Below, one piece after another: positions 32,392 to 41,656 of a stretch of 64,000 nt of DNA (position 1 is the stretch's first letter; each line of letters begins with the position of its first letter). Below the pieces are notes generated by a model. It ran no database searches. It had not been told where the DNA came from and saw only the letters and a program-made list of their open reading frames with translations. The stretch is from CAYZJV01 sp964482325. Lineage in GTDB: Bacteria > Spirochaetota > Spirochaetia > Sphaerochaetales > Sphaerochaetaceae. Both the position numbers and the translations under genes were made by a program. Where the stretch lies: assembly GCA_964482325.1 (NCBI GenBank), contig CAYZXD010000007.1:25196-89195 (forward strand), in the 5' to 3' direction.

Positions 32392-34680
32392 TTATTTAAT
32401 CAGTCCCGCTTTGGTGAAGGCAAAGAATATTTTCTCCGGATTGAGCGGAATCGAATCGAAGGCTACTCCAGTTGCATTGAGCATAGCATTCCTCAATGCG
32501 GGGGCAACCGGGATAATCGGCGGTTCACCGAGGGCTTTGTTGCCGAACGGTCCCGTGGGATCATGCGGTTCTACAAAATCAGCATGAAGTTCCGGCGTAT
32601 CGATTGCCGTCATAAGTTTATAATCAAGAAGATTGTCATTAAGCATTCTTCCCGTTTTCGGGTCAAACTTCAAAAACTCAGAGAGCCCGTAGCCTAATCC
32701 CATGCTCATACCTCCATGGACCTGTCCTTCAGCGGTCTGGCGGTTAATAATGATTCCCGAATCGTGCACATTGACGATATCGAGAACGCGGATCTGGCAC
32801 ATCGGGATATCGACTTCAATTTCTGCGAAACACACACCGAATGCATAGGTGTTGTCTGCACAGTGATGCGTTTCTTCTGCTGCAATGTGTTCCGATTGCT
32901 TGAGGCTATAACAGGATTCGAGTGCGACATCAGCAACGGAGAGCAGGGGTTCTGTCTGGTTGGTATGTACGATCATATTGTCCCGGATATCAAGATCCCA
33001 CGGATCGCGGTTCAGCATTGTTCCTGCATAAGCGAGTATTTTTGCTTTGAAGGCCTCTGCGGTTTTCTTGACTGCCATACCCGATACATACGTCTGCCGG
33101 GATGCATAAGCTCCAGTATCATATGGGGTGACATCAGTATCCTGTTTGCTGATCAGATGAATCCGATCAGTTGTAAATCCTGCTGCTTCGGCGGCCATCA
33201 TGGAGAACACGGTATCTGCTCCCTGCCCGATCTCGGTAGCGCCGACCTGTAATTGGGCTGAACCATCCTGGTTCAATACCATACGACAGGCAGCTGTTTC
33301 GAGACTGATGGGATACACGCCTGTTTTGTAACAGAAGATGGCCATACCGACTCCCTTCCGTACCGGGCCATCCTGTTTTGCATAGGCTGCACGTTTTTTG
33401 CTGTAGTCGAGGTATGCATCCCCCTTGTCGATACACTCGGAAAGACCTGTGGAATGACACGTAATCGTAGTTATGGGATCAACGTATCCGAGTTTCATCA
33501 TATTCTTTTTGCGAAATTCAATCGGATCGAATCCTGCTTTGTCAATGATATCATCTACATGGGCTTCTAAAGCGAAACCGATCTGCGGTATACCATAGGC
33601 GCGCATCGCGCCTGCGGTGGGCATATTGGTATACACGGTGTAGGCATCACCTTTAATGGCACCGACTGGGTACATCATCCTGAATCCGTTCACTGCATTG
33701 GCTACCAGAGCATGAGCATGAGAAGCGTAGGCTCCCTGATTCGAATAGGCTTGTATTGATCGAGCGGCAAATGTGCCATCTTTTTGTATATATGATACGA
33801 TGTTAAATTGCATGGCATGGCGGGTTCTAGTACAGGCGAAGGTTTCTTCACGGGTATAGGCCAGTTGTACCACTCTTCCCCCGACACGAGTCGTGAGATA
33901 GGCGTTCAATGGTTCAGTAAGTGCGTCCTGCTTATTACCGAATCCTCCCCCGATGTACGGTTTGATGATCCTGATATCACCGAAACCAACACCCAGTGCC
34001 TGTGAACAGACTCTTCGTACAATATGGGGAATCTGTGTGGAGCTGACTACGACAATTTTTCCCGCTTCCATATACGCGAAAGAATTAGCATTTTCAATAT
34101 GACACTGCTGTACAATCGGAGTTTCGTAATGGCCCGTTACTTTAATTAGTTCCGGGTCTTTCGAAGCCTCTTCAAAGGATCCGATTTCGTAGGAAGAATG
34201 GACGATCACATTATCGGGTTTCTCATCGTGAATTGCCCGTGCTCCCGGTTTCATGGCATCTTCAATAGTGAGAATCGGATCATACTCTTCGTAGGTAACT
34301 TTAATTTTACGTACTGCCTCAATAGCGGCAATTTCCGTTTCTGCGATTACTGCAGCGATATCATCGTGGTAACAACGGATTCGCGTATTGAGAAGCTTCC
34401 TATCGGCAATATCCTGATGTTTCGGATCTGTTGACCAGGGGTGTCCGGCTGTGGGGAACTGGATATCGGGAACATCAAAACAGGTCACGATGTCCACAAC
34501 CCCCGGAACTTCCCAGGCTGCGGATAGATCAAAAGATTTTACGACTCCGTGGGCAATGGTACTATGCAGTACCTTGGCTATCAGTGCATGTGCACTGAGT
34601 AGATCCTCTGTATATGCTGCGGTACCGGTTACTTTTTCCTTTGCGTCCACTCGTGATAGCGGTGTACCGATAATTCCCAT
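32392..34680 (-). CDS. xdhA: Xanthine dehydrogenase molybdenum-binding subunit XdhA
   Basis: Molybdopterin-cytosine-dinucleotide subunit of 762 residues, close to E. coli XdhA. Shared motifs include RIIKPYIGGGFGNKQD, AGAMRAYGIPQ, GATEIGQGADTVFS and the catalytic Glu in ALGEPPIIPVAPALRNA. It hydroxylates purines (presumed hypoxanthine/xanthine). Unlike the two other molybdenum hydroxylases in this window, its upstream region has no TATCGAT palindrome. Instead it has a long leader that can fold (34707-34768). GGGAGGAG precedes its start. Confidence 0.9.
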   Translation of the reverse strand: MGIIGTPLSRVDAKEKVTGTAAYTEDLLSAHALIAKVLHSTIAHGVVKSFDLSAAWEVPGVVDIVTCFDVPDIQFPTAGHPWSTDPKHQDIADRKLLNTRIRCYHDDIAAVIAETEIAAIEAVRKIKVTYEEYDPILTIEDAMKPGARAIHDEKPDNVIVHSSYEIGSFEEASKDPELIKVTGHYETPIVQQCHIENANSFAYMEAGKIVVVSSTQIPHIVRRVCSQALGVGFGDIRIIKPYIGGGFGNKQDALTEPLNAYLTTRVGGRVVQLAYTREETFACTRTRHAMQFNIVSYIQKDGTFAARSIQAYSNQGAYASHAHALVANAVNGFRMMYPVGAIKGDAYTVYTNMPTAGAMRAYGIPQIGFALEAHVDDIIDKAGFDPIEFRKKNMMKLGYVDPITTITCHSTGLSECIDKGDAYLDYSKKRAAYAKQDGPVRKGVGMAIFCYKTGVYPISLETAACRMVLNQDGSAQLQVGATEIGQGADTVFSMMAAEAAGFTTDRIHLISKQDTDVTPYDTGAYASRQTYVSGMAVKKTAEAFKAKILAYAGTMLNRDPWDLDIRDNMIVHTNQTEPLLSVADVALESCYSLKQSEHIAAEETHHCADNTYAFGVCFAEIEVDIPMCQIRVLDIVNVHDSGIIINRQTAEGQVHGGMSMGLGYGLSEFLKFDPKTGRMLNDNLLDYKLMTAIDTPELHADFVEPHDPTGPFGNKALGEPPIIPVAPALRNAMLNATGVAFDSIPLNPEKIFFAFTKAGLIK

Positions 34681-34706
34681 GATCTCCTCCCTCTCTGACA
34701 GTCTCT

Positions 34707-34768
34707 CGGGACTAAGGATGAACTTTCACTTGCTCGAAGCAGTTATTCCCGGTCCTCACAGCGTCCCG
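34707..34768 (-). promoter_or_regulatory. Candidate structured 5' leader of xdhABC
   Basis: On the minus strand an outer stem CGGGAC/GTCCCG (34768-34763 with 34712-34707) encloses AGGA/TCCT (34756-34753 with 34718-34715) and an inner hairpin TGCT-tcg-AGCA (34741-34731). It ends 27 bases before the ATG, within a leader of up to 200 bases. I do not recognise a known riboswitch class. Confidence 0.3.
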
Positions 34769-34899
34769 GTGCAGAAAGTATCTGCTGTAATGGTACAACA
34801 AATCGCAACAAATTCAAGCAGTTTCAATCAATAGTACTGTGAATTGATAGGATATGTCTACTTGACGGAACGGTGTTGCCGGTACACACTGGTCACATT

Positions 34900-35364
34900 A
34901 TGAATTATCGCGATCTCATTACCTATTATTTTCTCAGACCGGAAAACACCTACGGATGCGCTGAGACAACCTATATTGTACTGAAACGGCTGTATGGCCT
35001 GCCTGAATCAGAGAACAGCAGCGCTGCTATGGTGCTGAACGGGGGCTTTGCCTATCGAGGAGGCCTCTGTGGTGCACTAAGTGGAGCTGCTCTTGCAGTT
35101 GGACAACTTGCCGAACGCATGCTTGATGATCACGCCATTGCAAAGCGGAAGTCGCGTCAAGTTATGATTGATCTGATGACGCAGTTCTCAGAACAATTCG
35201 GATCGGTTGATTGCAGTGCGCTCAGTGGATTCGATTTTTCGGTACCGGGAGAACATGATCAGTTCATCGAAGCGGGGAAGTGGAAGAAAGACTGTACCGA
35301 TCAGATCCTTTTTGTTGTTGAACGTCTTGCGAACTTATCGTTTACATCTGATGAAGCTGATTAA
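34900..35364 (+). CDS. C_GCAxxG_C_C-family protein
   Basis: Protein of 154 residues with the pattern that names this family: YGCAETTY, then GGFAYRGGLCGALSGAALAVG, then VDCSALSGFDF and a final Cys (KDCTDQI), giving four spaced conserved cysteines. Members are thought to be redox-active and often lie beside oxidoreductases. The start at 34900 (MNYRDLI) is chosen over GTG 34873 on homology, although neither has a strong ribosome site. Its 3' end overlaps the convergent UPF0261 gene by 23 bases. Confidence 0.75.
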   Translation: MNYRDLITYYFLRPENTYGCAETTYIVLKRLYGLPESENSSAAMVLNGGFAYRGGLCGALSGAALAVGQLAERMLDDHAIAKRKSRQVMIDLMTQFSEQFGSVDCSALSGFDFSVPGEHDQFIEAGKWKKDCTDQILFVVERLANLSFTSDEAD

Positions 35365-36541
35365 AATGATTTACTACCTGGTGAGCAAACTCAGGATCAT
35401 TGATATGGTACGGTGATGATATCACCTGATGATCATCAGTGATCTGCATGGTTTTTTTGATTGCTTCAAATAGTGCAGCATCTGCTTCTGGATCATAAAA
35501 GGGCTGTCCCGGAGCATCAAGCTGTGAGAGTCCTCCTGTTGGAAGAATAATGCGAACCGGCCCTTTCATTGCATTTATCCGTTGAGCAAACCACGTTCCT
35601 GATTCATAACACTCCTCAGCGGTGGTCCTCACCAGGGTAATATTCGCATTATGTCGGTGTGAAAGCCGAGTACGATATGCCGGAGGGACCTGATCGGGCG
35701 AACCAAAGGTGATCATATCGAAGGCTCCGACCGAAGCGACGTACGGAATGCCGGTCCGTATCATGGCACCCAGGCGATCTTTTCCTGCACTCATCAGACC
35801 CCCATATAAATAATCGACTATTTCCGTGGTGGTCAAATCGATTATTGATGTGATCAAGCCCGATTCAATCAGTTTCTCCAACGACTGCCCGCCACGACCG
35901 GTGGCATGAAAAACCAGAACATCATATGCATCTCGCAGCTGACGCTGAATAGCAGTAACTCCGGGTGTAGTAACTCCATACATAGTCATCCCGAGTAGCG
36001 GTTTGTCCTGTGAAACCTGTTCAACCGGTGTACGGACCATGCCTGCAATGGCGTGAGCCGCATTACCCAGGATTACCCGGGAGATTGGGTTGATACCGGC
36101 AACATCGGTCACTGAATACATCATCGTGATATCGTTAGGTCCTACATACCCACCGACATCACCACTGGCCATGGTGGAGACCATCAGTTTTGGTACCCCG
36201 ATAGGCAGCTCCCGCATTGCTGCAGTAATAATTGCCGTATTTCCCGACCCGCCGATTCCAATAACACCCCCGAGATCATCCTGCGATCGGAGGAATGCAC
36301 TGAGCGCTTCTCCCATCAGCATTCCGGAAAGACCTCTGTCAGCATCATTTGCAATAAAATCCGGCGTTGTCGGATGAAATGCTGCCACTTCTGTGTTCAG
36401 TATATCTGCGGTGTGCTGATGTAGCCTGAGCGAAATATCGGTAATGACAGCCGGCACTCCCGCCTTATGTACTTCCTGTGATACATACACAAGATCTTCT
36501 GATTTGGTATCACTTGTTCCTATAACATACACGCGATTCAT
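35342..36541 (-). CDS. Tm-1-like ATP-binding (UPF0261) protein
   Basis: Protein of 399 residues in the UPF0261/Tm-1-like family, named for the N-terminal ATP-binding domain of the tomato resistance protein Tm-1. The start MNRVYVIGTSDTKSEDL, GVIGIGGSGNTAI (a glycine-rich loop), DVGGYVGPNDITMMYSVTDVAGIN and HATGRGGQSLEKL are family hallmarks. The biochemical role is unknown; such genes often lie in catabolic clusters. AAGGAGTCAGT precedes the ATG. It is divergent from the dikinase phosphohistidine subunit. Confidence 0.88.
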   Translation of the reverse strand: MNRVYVIGTSDTKSEDLVYVSQEVHKAGVPAVITDISLRLHQHTADILNTEVAAFHPTTPDFIANDADRGLSGMLMGEALSAFLRSQDDLGGVIGIGGSGNTAIITAAMRELPIGVPKLMVSTMASGDVGGYVGPNDITMMYSVTDVAGINPISRVILGNAAHAIAGMVRTPVEQVSQDKPLLGMTMYGVTTPGVTAIQRQLRDAYDVLVFHATGRGGQSLEKLIESGLITSIIDLTTTEIVDYLYGGLMSAGKDRLGAMIRTGIPYVASVGAFDMITFGSPDQVPPAYRTRLSHRHNANITLVRTTAEECYESGTWFAQRINAMKGPVRIILPTGGLSQLDAPGQPFYDPEADAALFEAIKKTMQITDDHQVISSPYHINDPEFAHQVVNHFNQLHQM

Positions 36542-36604
36542 ACTGACTCCTTCATCTCTTTCAGCATAGCGGAATCACGAGATAAATTGCCAGAGGTTTT
36601 TCAC

Positions 36605-36739
36605 ATGAATCGCCACGTAGGTGTATACTGGATGGAGAATTTCGCTTCGATGATTGATTCTCAATCTGCGAGGGATTCTCTGAAAATTATCCTTGACAGA
36701 TTCGACGAACTGGCTGACAATGTATCTAACTATCGATAA
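36605..36739 (+). CDS. Possible 44-residue small protein
   Basis: Short frame ATG to TAA in the gap before the dikinase gene, with AGAGG 8 bases upstream of the ATG. The product reads like a folded amphipathic helix (QSARDSLKIILDRFDELADN). It overlaps the TTGACA promoter and ends inside the TATCGAT operator, so it may be a chance frame, a leader peptide or a real small protein made from an upstream promoter. Confidence 0.25.
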   Translation: MNRHVGVYWMENFASMIDSQSARDSLKIILDRFDELADNVSNYR

Positions 36740-36745
36740 TCGAGA
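36693..36745 (+). promoter_or_regulatory. Promoter and regulon operator of the dikinase large half
   Basis: TTGACA (36693-36698), 17 bases, GACAAT (36716-36721), then TATCGATAATCGAGA (36731-36745), which matches the shared 7-1-7 palindrome at 14 of 15 positions. The operator sits at the expected transcription start, as for a repressor. Confidence 0.75.
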
Positions 36746-36762
36746 TTCTATAAGGAGGGCTT

Positions 36763-38445
36763 ATGGATAATTCAAAAGTACTCGCCCAATTTTTAGGTGA
36801 CGAGAGTTTTCCCGTAGAGTGGAAAGATGAAAAAGAGAAGGGTCTCTTCTGGTGGTTTGATGATAACCACTGTCCGTTTCCCATTTCACCAATGTATTTC
36901 AGCCTCGACGGTTGGTGGGGTCCGACATGTGAATATCTGTTCCGCCGATTCGACATTCCATCAGGTGTAACCTGGGAAGCGAAGCGGGTAAATGGATATG
37001 TCTACACAGCCATTGAGAGCAGAGACGCGAAAGATGCCGAGGAGTCAGGCAAGTACTATGGTTGGATCATGCCTACCTATGCTGAAAACTTCCTCGACTG
37101 GTGGGAAAATCGGTATCTCCCCGAGACACTGAATAACTTTAAGTATGTGGACACCTTTGATGCTGAAAATGCGACCATTCAGGAATTGATGATCCATCTC
37201 GAAGAGATGATCGATATTCAGGAACGTCACTTCAGACTGCACTGGGTGCTCAACTGGGCACAGTTTACTGCATCCATGACATTCAATGGAGTGGTTAATT
37301 CTCTGATTGGTAATGTTGATCAGGACCTTCTTGGAAAGGTCAACGTTTCCCGTAAAGACCGAAACTGGGACAGCCTCAAGGCTCTGTGGCAGCTGAAAGA
37401 AGAAATCCGAAAGGATAGTGATCTGAATAAAATCTTCAAAGATAATGAAGATCCTTCAGATATTGAAGCTGCACTTCAGAAGAGCGAAAAGGGCAAGTCT
37501 TTCCTCAATGATGTATTCGAATATGCCAAGGAATTCGGTTACAAGGCTGTTTACACGCATGAATATGTATTCCCTCTCTACGTTGAAGATCAGAAACCTA
37601 TTCTTGAACAGCTGAGAAGTTATCTTATTTCCAACTTCGACTACAACGAAGTCTATGACAAGTGTATTGCTGAACAGGATCGTGCTATCGCATACCTGCG
37701 TGATCAGATCAAGGATAGAACGGAAGAAGAGAAGAAAGAATTTGAGCACGCTCTGGCGCTCAACCTTTCCATGCTTCCGCTTACTCCTGACCACCACTTC
37801 TATTTCGACCAGGGTACCTACGCTCGCATGCGTATCGTACTGCTTCGCGTTGCTCGCAAGATGGTTGAGATGGGTCTTCTTGATGATCCTGAAGACATCA
37901 TGTACCTTGAGTACGAGCAACTCCGCCGCTACGTAGCTGATCCTGAAAACTATGCTGGCCGGAAGATTATTGCTGATGCTAAGGCTTATAATGAAAAGGC
38001 AAAGCAGATCACTCCGAGAGACTGGGTTGGAACTGTTACTCAGCAGAATATGTACGAGGAACCGTACCACACTCTCTGGGGATATCCTGAGAAGTTCGAA
38101 CGTGAATCACAGGCAAAGGTGAAGGGCGAAGTTCAGGGTCTTCCTGCTTCTCCTGGTGTTGTTGAAGGTATTGCCCGCGTGGTTAAGAGCCCTGCGGAGT
38201 TCAACGAAGTAAAACAGGGCGATATCATGGTTTGTATCATGACCAACCCCGCATGGGTCGTTGTATTCTCCAAAATTGCCGGTATTGTTACCGATAGTGG
38301 TGGTGTTCTTTCTCACTCAGCAGTTGTTGCTCGTGAATTCATGATGCCAGCTGTTGTGGGAACCGGTACTGCAACCCGTGAAATCAAGAGCGGTGATAAG
38401 ATTCGTGTTGATGGAGACAAGGGCGTAGTAACCATTCTTGCCTAA
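36763..38445 (+). CDS. PEP-synthase-like protein: middle and phosphohistidine domains only
   Basis: Protein of 560 residues lacking the N-terminal ATP-binding domain of PEP synthase. The first 450 residues are a helical, Trp-rich region without a clear family. The C-terminal 100 residues are the swivelling phosphohistidine domain, with His518 in TDSGGVLSHSAVVARE, preceded by GLPASPGVVEGIARV. The missing half is probably the protein at 60644-61618. The same split (about 70-kDa and 40-kDa proteins) is known from phenylphosphate synthase of Thauera aromatica; rifampin phosphotransferase has the parts fused. I infer transfer of a phosphoryl group from ATP through His518 to an unknown alcohol, phenol or keto substrate. 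AAGGAGGGCTT precedes the ATG; a regulon operator lies upstream. Confidence 0.85.
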   Translation: MDNSKVLAQFLGDESFPVEWKDEKEKGLFWWFDDNHCPFPISPMYFSLDGWWGPTCEYLFRRFDIPSGVTWEAKRVNGYVYTAIESRDAKDAEESGKYYGWIMPTYAENFLDWWENRYLPETLNNFKYVDTFDAENATIQELMIHLEEMIDIQERHFRLHWVLNWAQFTASMTFNGVVNSLIGNVDQDLLGKVNVSRKDRNWDSLKALWQLKEEIRKDSDLNKIFKDNEDPSDIEAALQKSEKGKSFLNDVFEYAKEFGYKAVYTHEYVFPLYVEDQKPILEQLRSYLISNFDYNEVYDKCIAEQDRAIAYLRDQIKDRTEEEKKEFEHALALNLSMLPLTPDHHFYFDQGTYARMRIVLLRVARKMVEMGLLDDPEDIMYLEYEQLRRYVADPENYAGRKIIADAKAYNEKAKQITPRDWVGTVTQQNMYEEPYHTLWGYPEKFERESQAKVKGEVQGLPASPGVVEGIARVVKSPAEFNEVKQGDIMVCIMTNPAWVVVFSKIAGIVTDSGGVLSHSAVVAREFMMPAVVGTGTATREIKSGDKIRVDGDKGVVTILA

Positions 38446-38485
38446 TTATTGATCAATACGTGTGATTGTATAACGTAATGTAATT

Positions 38486-38513
38486 GATGGTGCTGCCGAC
38501 AGGTAGCACCATC
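38486..38513 (+). terminator. Hairpin after dikinase large half
   Basis: GATGGTGCT and AGCACCATC form a perfect 9-bp stem extended by CC/GG in the loop, then GCTTTGT. Probably a partial terminator, since the next gene follows on the same strand. Confidence 0.65.
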
Positions 38514-38593
38514 GCTTTGTAAAGGTGAACGAATCGAGCTGACTGGAACAATATGAATTAATGCGGTACGGTCATGCTATGAATGGAGAAAAG

Positions 38594-39394
38594 ATGAAGA
38601 ATCCTCGTGCTATTTCTTTTGGTATGCCGACCCCTATGGAATGTAAAACCTATGATGATCTGATCCGATTCTGTAAGGATACTGGGTATGATTTTATTGA
38701 ATTGAACACGAACTTTCCGCAGTATACCCTTCCCGTACTGCTACAACATGATGTATTGAATCGTCTGGAAGGGGAGGGGCTTGGATATTCTTTCCATTTA
38801 CCTGAACCATTGGATCTCGGTTCTCTCCAGTCAGAGCTGCGTGATGCTGCGCTTTCTATGATTGCTGCTCTCACAGCCACAGTGAAACCGGGAACACGGA
38901 TTGTCTGTCATATGAACAGTGGTATCGGTGTAACGTTACCTGCAGAGAAGGTCTATATTTACGATCGGTATGATCATGAATATTTTGACGCACTTGAAGA
39001 TGTGTTCGGTGCGCTGGATATGGTTCTTGGTGATAGTGGTTGCACGTTATGCATGGAGAATCTCGGGAACTTTCATCTGCCTTTCATCAGCAAGGGCCTG
39101 GAAATGCTCCTCAGCTGTGAACATATCGGGCTTACCTGGGATTTCGGGCACGATACCACGGCCAGACTCGTTGATACTCCATTTTTCACTGATCACTTGG
39201 ACAGGATTCGGGAAATTCACCTGCATGATTCCAAAGACGGAACAGATCACAGACCATTGTACACCGGTACGGTTGACTGCGATAAGGCTCTCAGCCTTGC
39301 TGCAGACAACGAGATTCCCATGGTCATTGAAGTAAAAACACTAGATGGGCTGCGCGAAAGCTATTCAGCCCTTCAAGAGCGCGGATATCGATAG
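38594..39394 (+). CDS. TIM-barrel sugar-phosphate isomerase/epimerase-like protein
   Basis: Protein of 266 residues in the xylose-isomerase-like/AP-endonuclease-2 superfamily. Metal ligands are probably Glu in CMENLGNFH, Asp and His in GLTWDFGHD, His in IREIHLHDSKDG and a C-terminal Glu in MVIEVK. Members isomerise or epimerise ketoses and inosose-like compounds. The ATG at 38594 is preferred because AATGGAG is 7 bases upstream; earlier in-frame ATGs at 38561 and 38579 exist. Its stop is 4 bases from that of the convergent GntR gene. Role in the island's pathway is inferred. Confidence 0.8.
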   Translation: MKNPRAISFGMPTPMECKTYDDLIRFCKDTGYDFIELNTNFPQYTLPVLLQHDVLNRLEGEGLGYSFHLPEPLDLGSLQSELRDAALSMIAALTATVKPGTRIVCHMNSGIGVTLPAEKVYIYDRYDHEYFDALEDVFGALDMVLGDSGCTLCMENLGNFHLPFISKGLEMLLSCEHIGLTWDFGHDTTARLVDTPFFTDHLDRIREIHLHDSKDGTDHRPLYTGTVDCDKALSLAADNEIPMVIEVKTLDGLRESYSALQERGYR

Positions 39395-39398
39395 ACTC

Positions 39399-40091
39399 TT
39401 ACTCCGCAAGCTCGGCAAGTTCCTGTTTCTTCAGATTTTCAACAAGGCCTTTGAAGCTGTTCATGATATGATCACGCATCACTTTTTCAGCCCGATCAGG
39501 ATCTCTGCTCCTCAGTGAATCGATAATCAGAGTATGTCGCTTTGCAATGCCGATATGATCCATACTCGTCAATGATCCTGAAGTGTGCGACCATGATGCA
39601 AATCGAAGATTCCTAGAAAGTCGAGCAATAAGCTTGTTTCCAGAAACACAGATGATTGCATCGTGAAACTCATTGTTAAAAGCGGTTCTGTTAACCACAT
39701 CCCCATTCTTTGCTGCTTCAAGCATATTGTCTAAAATCTCTTCGAGATGTTCCAGTTCTTTGTCGGTAATGTGTTCTGCTGCCAATCGTGCAGCGAGTGA
39801 TTCAAGGGATGCCCGTACCATAAAGACTTCGCTTAAGTCGTTCACCGTAAAGGATCGTACGGTAATCCCTTTATAAGGTTCAAAATCAAGTAACTCCATC
39901 TCCACAAGACTTTTAATTGCCTCACGGACCGGTGCCTGGCTGACGTTGAACTCACGCGCAAGGGCGCTCTCGACAAGACGATCTCCCGCTTTATATTTCT
40001 TGTGGAGCAGATCCTCCATCAATTGTTCTTTAATCTGTTCACTCAATACTTTTTTGATAAACCTTGGTCTTGTGCTCCCTATTTTTGCCAT
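39399..40091 (-). CDS. GntR/FCD-family regulator, candidate master of the island
   Basis: Regulator of 230 residues with an N-terminal GntR winged helix (YKAGDRLVESALAREFNVSQAPVREAIKSL) and a C-terminal all-helical FCD effector domain whose Asp/His metal or ligand sites are visible (EFHDAI, SMDHIGIAKRHTLI). It is the only DNA-binding protein encoded in the 35-64 kb island, so it is the best candidate for the TATCGATwATCGATA palindrome found at seven or more promoters there. It follows the ABC-transporter operon but is separated from it by a terminator. AGGAATCGAAT precedes its start. Confidence 0.9.
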   Translation of the reverse strand: MAKIGSTRPRFIKKVLSEQIKEQLMEDLLHKKYKAGDRLVESALAREFNVSQAPVREAIKSLVEMELLDFEPYKGITVRSFTVNDLSEVFMVRASLESLAARLAAEHITDKELEHLEEILDNMLEAAKNGDVVNRTAFNNEFHDAIICVSGNKLIARLSRNLRFASWSHTSGSLTSMDHIGIAKRHTLIIDSLRSRDPDRAEKVMRDHIMNSFKGLVENLKKQELAELAE

Positions 40092-40135
40092 ATTCGATTC
40101 CTACTTCTTTGTTGCATTGTTAATGATTCCACAAT

Positions 40136-40192
40136 AGGTTACTGCACCATCATGCAAGTGTCAATTATGGATTACATATTTTCGATAATTAC
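40136..40192 (-). promoter_or_regulatory. Putative gntR promoter with operator half-site
   Basis: On the minus strand TTGACA (40164-40159), 17 bases, TAACCT (40141-40136). Just upstream TTTCGATAATTAC (40180-40192) keeps only the TCGATAAT half of the regulon palindrome. The -10 is weak, so this is tentative. Confidence 0.35.
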
Positions 40193-40241
40193 ACAGTAGT
40201 ACAAATTCATCCCTAATATATCTGTCATCCTGAAACATGAA

Positions 40242-40273
40242 GCCCCCTGGAGCGAAATAATAAACCAGGGGGC
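40242..40273 (-). terminator. Terminator at end of ABC-transporter operon
   Basis: GCCCCCTGG and CCAGGGGGC form a perfect 9-bp GC-rich stem around a 14-base loop, just after the binding-protein stop on the minus strand, followed by TTCATGTTTC. It separates the transporter operon from gntR. Confidence 0.75.
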
Positions 40274-40297
40274 AAGATATCAAATGACTAGTAACTA

Positions 40298-41569
40298 TTA
40301 GAGTGTGTCATACTTCAGGACTTCAACGTCATCGATCTGGTCAACCTGGACCAGATTGCCATCCTGCCATTCAAAGATACCGAACAGTCCGGATACAACA
40401 CCGGTTTCAGTATAGTCGAATGAACCGGTAAGACCTTCATAGTCAATCTCTTCACCGGCGCGGATTGCCGCAAGACCTTCAGCATACGAACTGACTTTCT
40501 TTCCTGGTGCCATAGCAACAGATCTCATTGCAGGAACCCAATCACTGGCTTTCAAAGAACCGGCCTGCTCAACAGCAAGAGCGGTAATGATAAGGGTATC
40601 AGTGTACTGAATATTGTAGGAGTTCGCAGGATCGCCGACTACTTCAGCATACTCAGAACTGGTCAACCGTGGCTCGTACCAAGCCCATGCGGGACCATCA
40701 ACGTACGTGAACCCAGAAATCCAGACAGCCTTGTGTGAGTTCAGAGCATCTTCACCAGCGGTCTCAGGGAATGCCTGTCCCAACCACTCGGTTGTACCGA
40801 TAACATACAATGACAATCCGGCTTCAGCCGACTGTTTTACCAGTGTTCCACCATCCTGTGCCTGGCTGAAGAACAACAGGGCATCCGGATTGGTTCCGGA
40901 AATTCTCTGTACTTCATTACGGTAGGAATTCTTTTCAGGAACAACGCTGAAATGGTCAACAACGTTCAATCCAATAGCATCGGCCGCTGCAAGAGCTGAC
41001 TCGAGCTGCAACTGACTGCCTTCAATTTCTGTTGCTACAATAACAACACGTTTTGCTCCAATATCTTTTGCCTTAAGAACAGCAGCTACTGCCTGTCCAG
41101 AATCCATGGGAGCTCCGCGCATGATCGGCTCTTCAACAGTTCCACCATACTGGCGCTGGATACCGCCGCCGTGAATACTCGGCATCAAAGGAGCATCATT
41201 GGCCTTGATATAATCAAGCATCCAGTCACGGTACGAAAGATATTCATGTGCAGCACAGAAAAGGATTTCCACTCTGTCCTGTTCAATAAGCTTACGAGCA
41301 GCCTGAGCTTCACCGATGGTACCGATGTCCTGATGAACCGCAACGAATTCTCTGCCCAGTGGGGGATCTTCGTTGATGATGTCAAGGCTGAATTCAGTCA
41401 TGGCATCAAACCATGGTCCTACATCTGCAAATGCTCCCGTGTGATAGGTAAGGTGTCCAACCTTGATTGGCTGAGTCCCTTCTTCTTGTCCCTGAGCATA
41501 CAGGCTTGTTGTCAGTGCAATCAGCATAATCAGCACAACTGCAATTTTCGTAACCCCTCTTTTTCTCAT
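40298..41569 (-). CDS. ABC transporter substrate-binding protein (LivK type)
   Basis: Periplasmic type 1 binding protein of 423 residues. A signal peptide ends near SLYAQGQEEG. VGHLTYHTGAFADVGPW and QDIGTIGEAQAARKLIEQDRVEILF match the leucine/amide-binding (HAAT) family fold. It is the last gene of a five-gene import operon. The HAAT family carries branched-chain amino acids, amides, urea and aromatic acids, so the family does not fix the ligand. It lies inside the regulon island and presumably binds the island's substrate. AGGAGGACTCACA precedes the ATG. Confidence 0.88.
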   Translation of the reverse strand: MRKRGVTKIAVVLIMLIALTTSLYAQGQEEGTQPIKVGHLTYHTGAFADVGPWFDAMTEFSLDIINEDPPLGREFVAVHQDIGTIGEAQAARKLIEQDRVEILFCAAHEYLSYRDWMLDYIKANDAPLMPSIHGGGIQRQYGGTVEEPIMRGAPMDSGQAVAAVLKAKDIGAKRVVIVATEIEGSQLQLESALAAADAIGLNVVDHFSVVPEKNSYRNEVQRISGTNPDALLFFSQAQDGGTLVKQSAEAGLSLYVIGTTEWLGQAFPETAGEDALNSHKAVWISGFTYVDGPAWAWYEPRLTSSEYAEVVGDPANSYNIQYTDTLIITALAVEQAGSLKASDWVPAMRSVAMAPGKKVSSYAEGLAAIRAGEEIDYEGLTGSFDYTETGVVSGLFGIFEWQDGNLVQVDQIDDVEVLKYDTL

Positions 41570-41656
41570 TGTGAGTCCTCCTAAAAAAGATTGTAATAAA
41601 ATTAGATACGTAGTAAGTCAGTCGTTTTACAAACCTCCTTCTTACTGACCAATTAG

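Noticed and set aside
35836..35850. Operator-like AATCGATTATTGATG inside the UPF0261 gene
   Set aside because: It lies in coding sequence far from any start, matches at only 12 of 15 positions, and is explained by codons for Ile-Ile-Asp.
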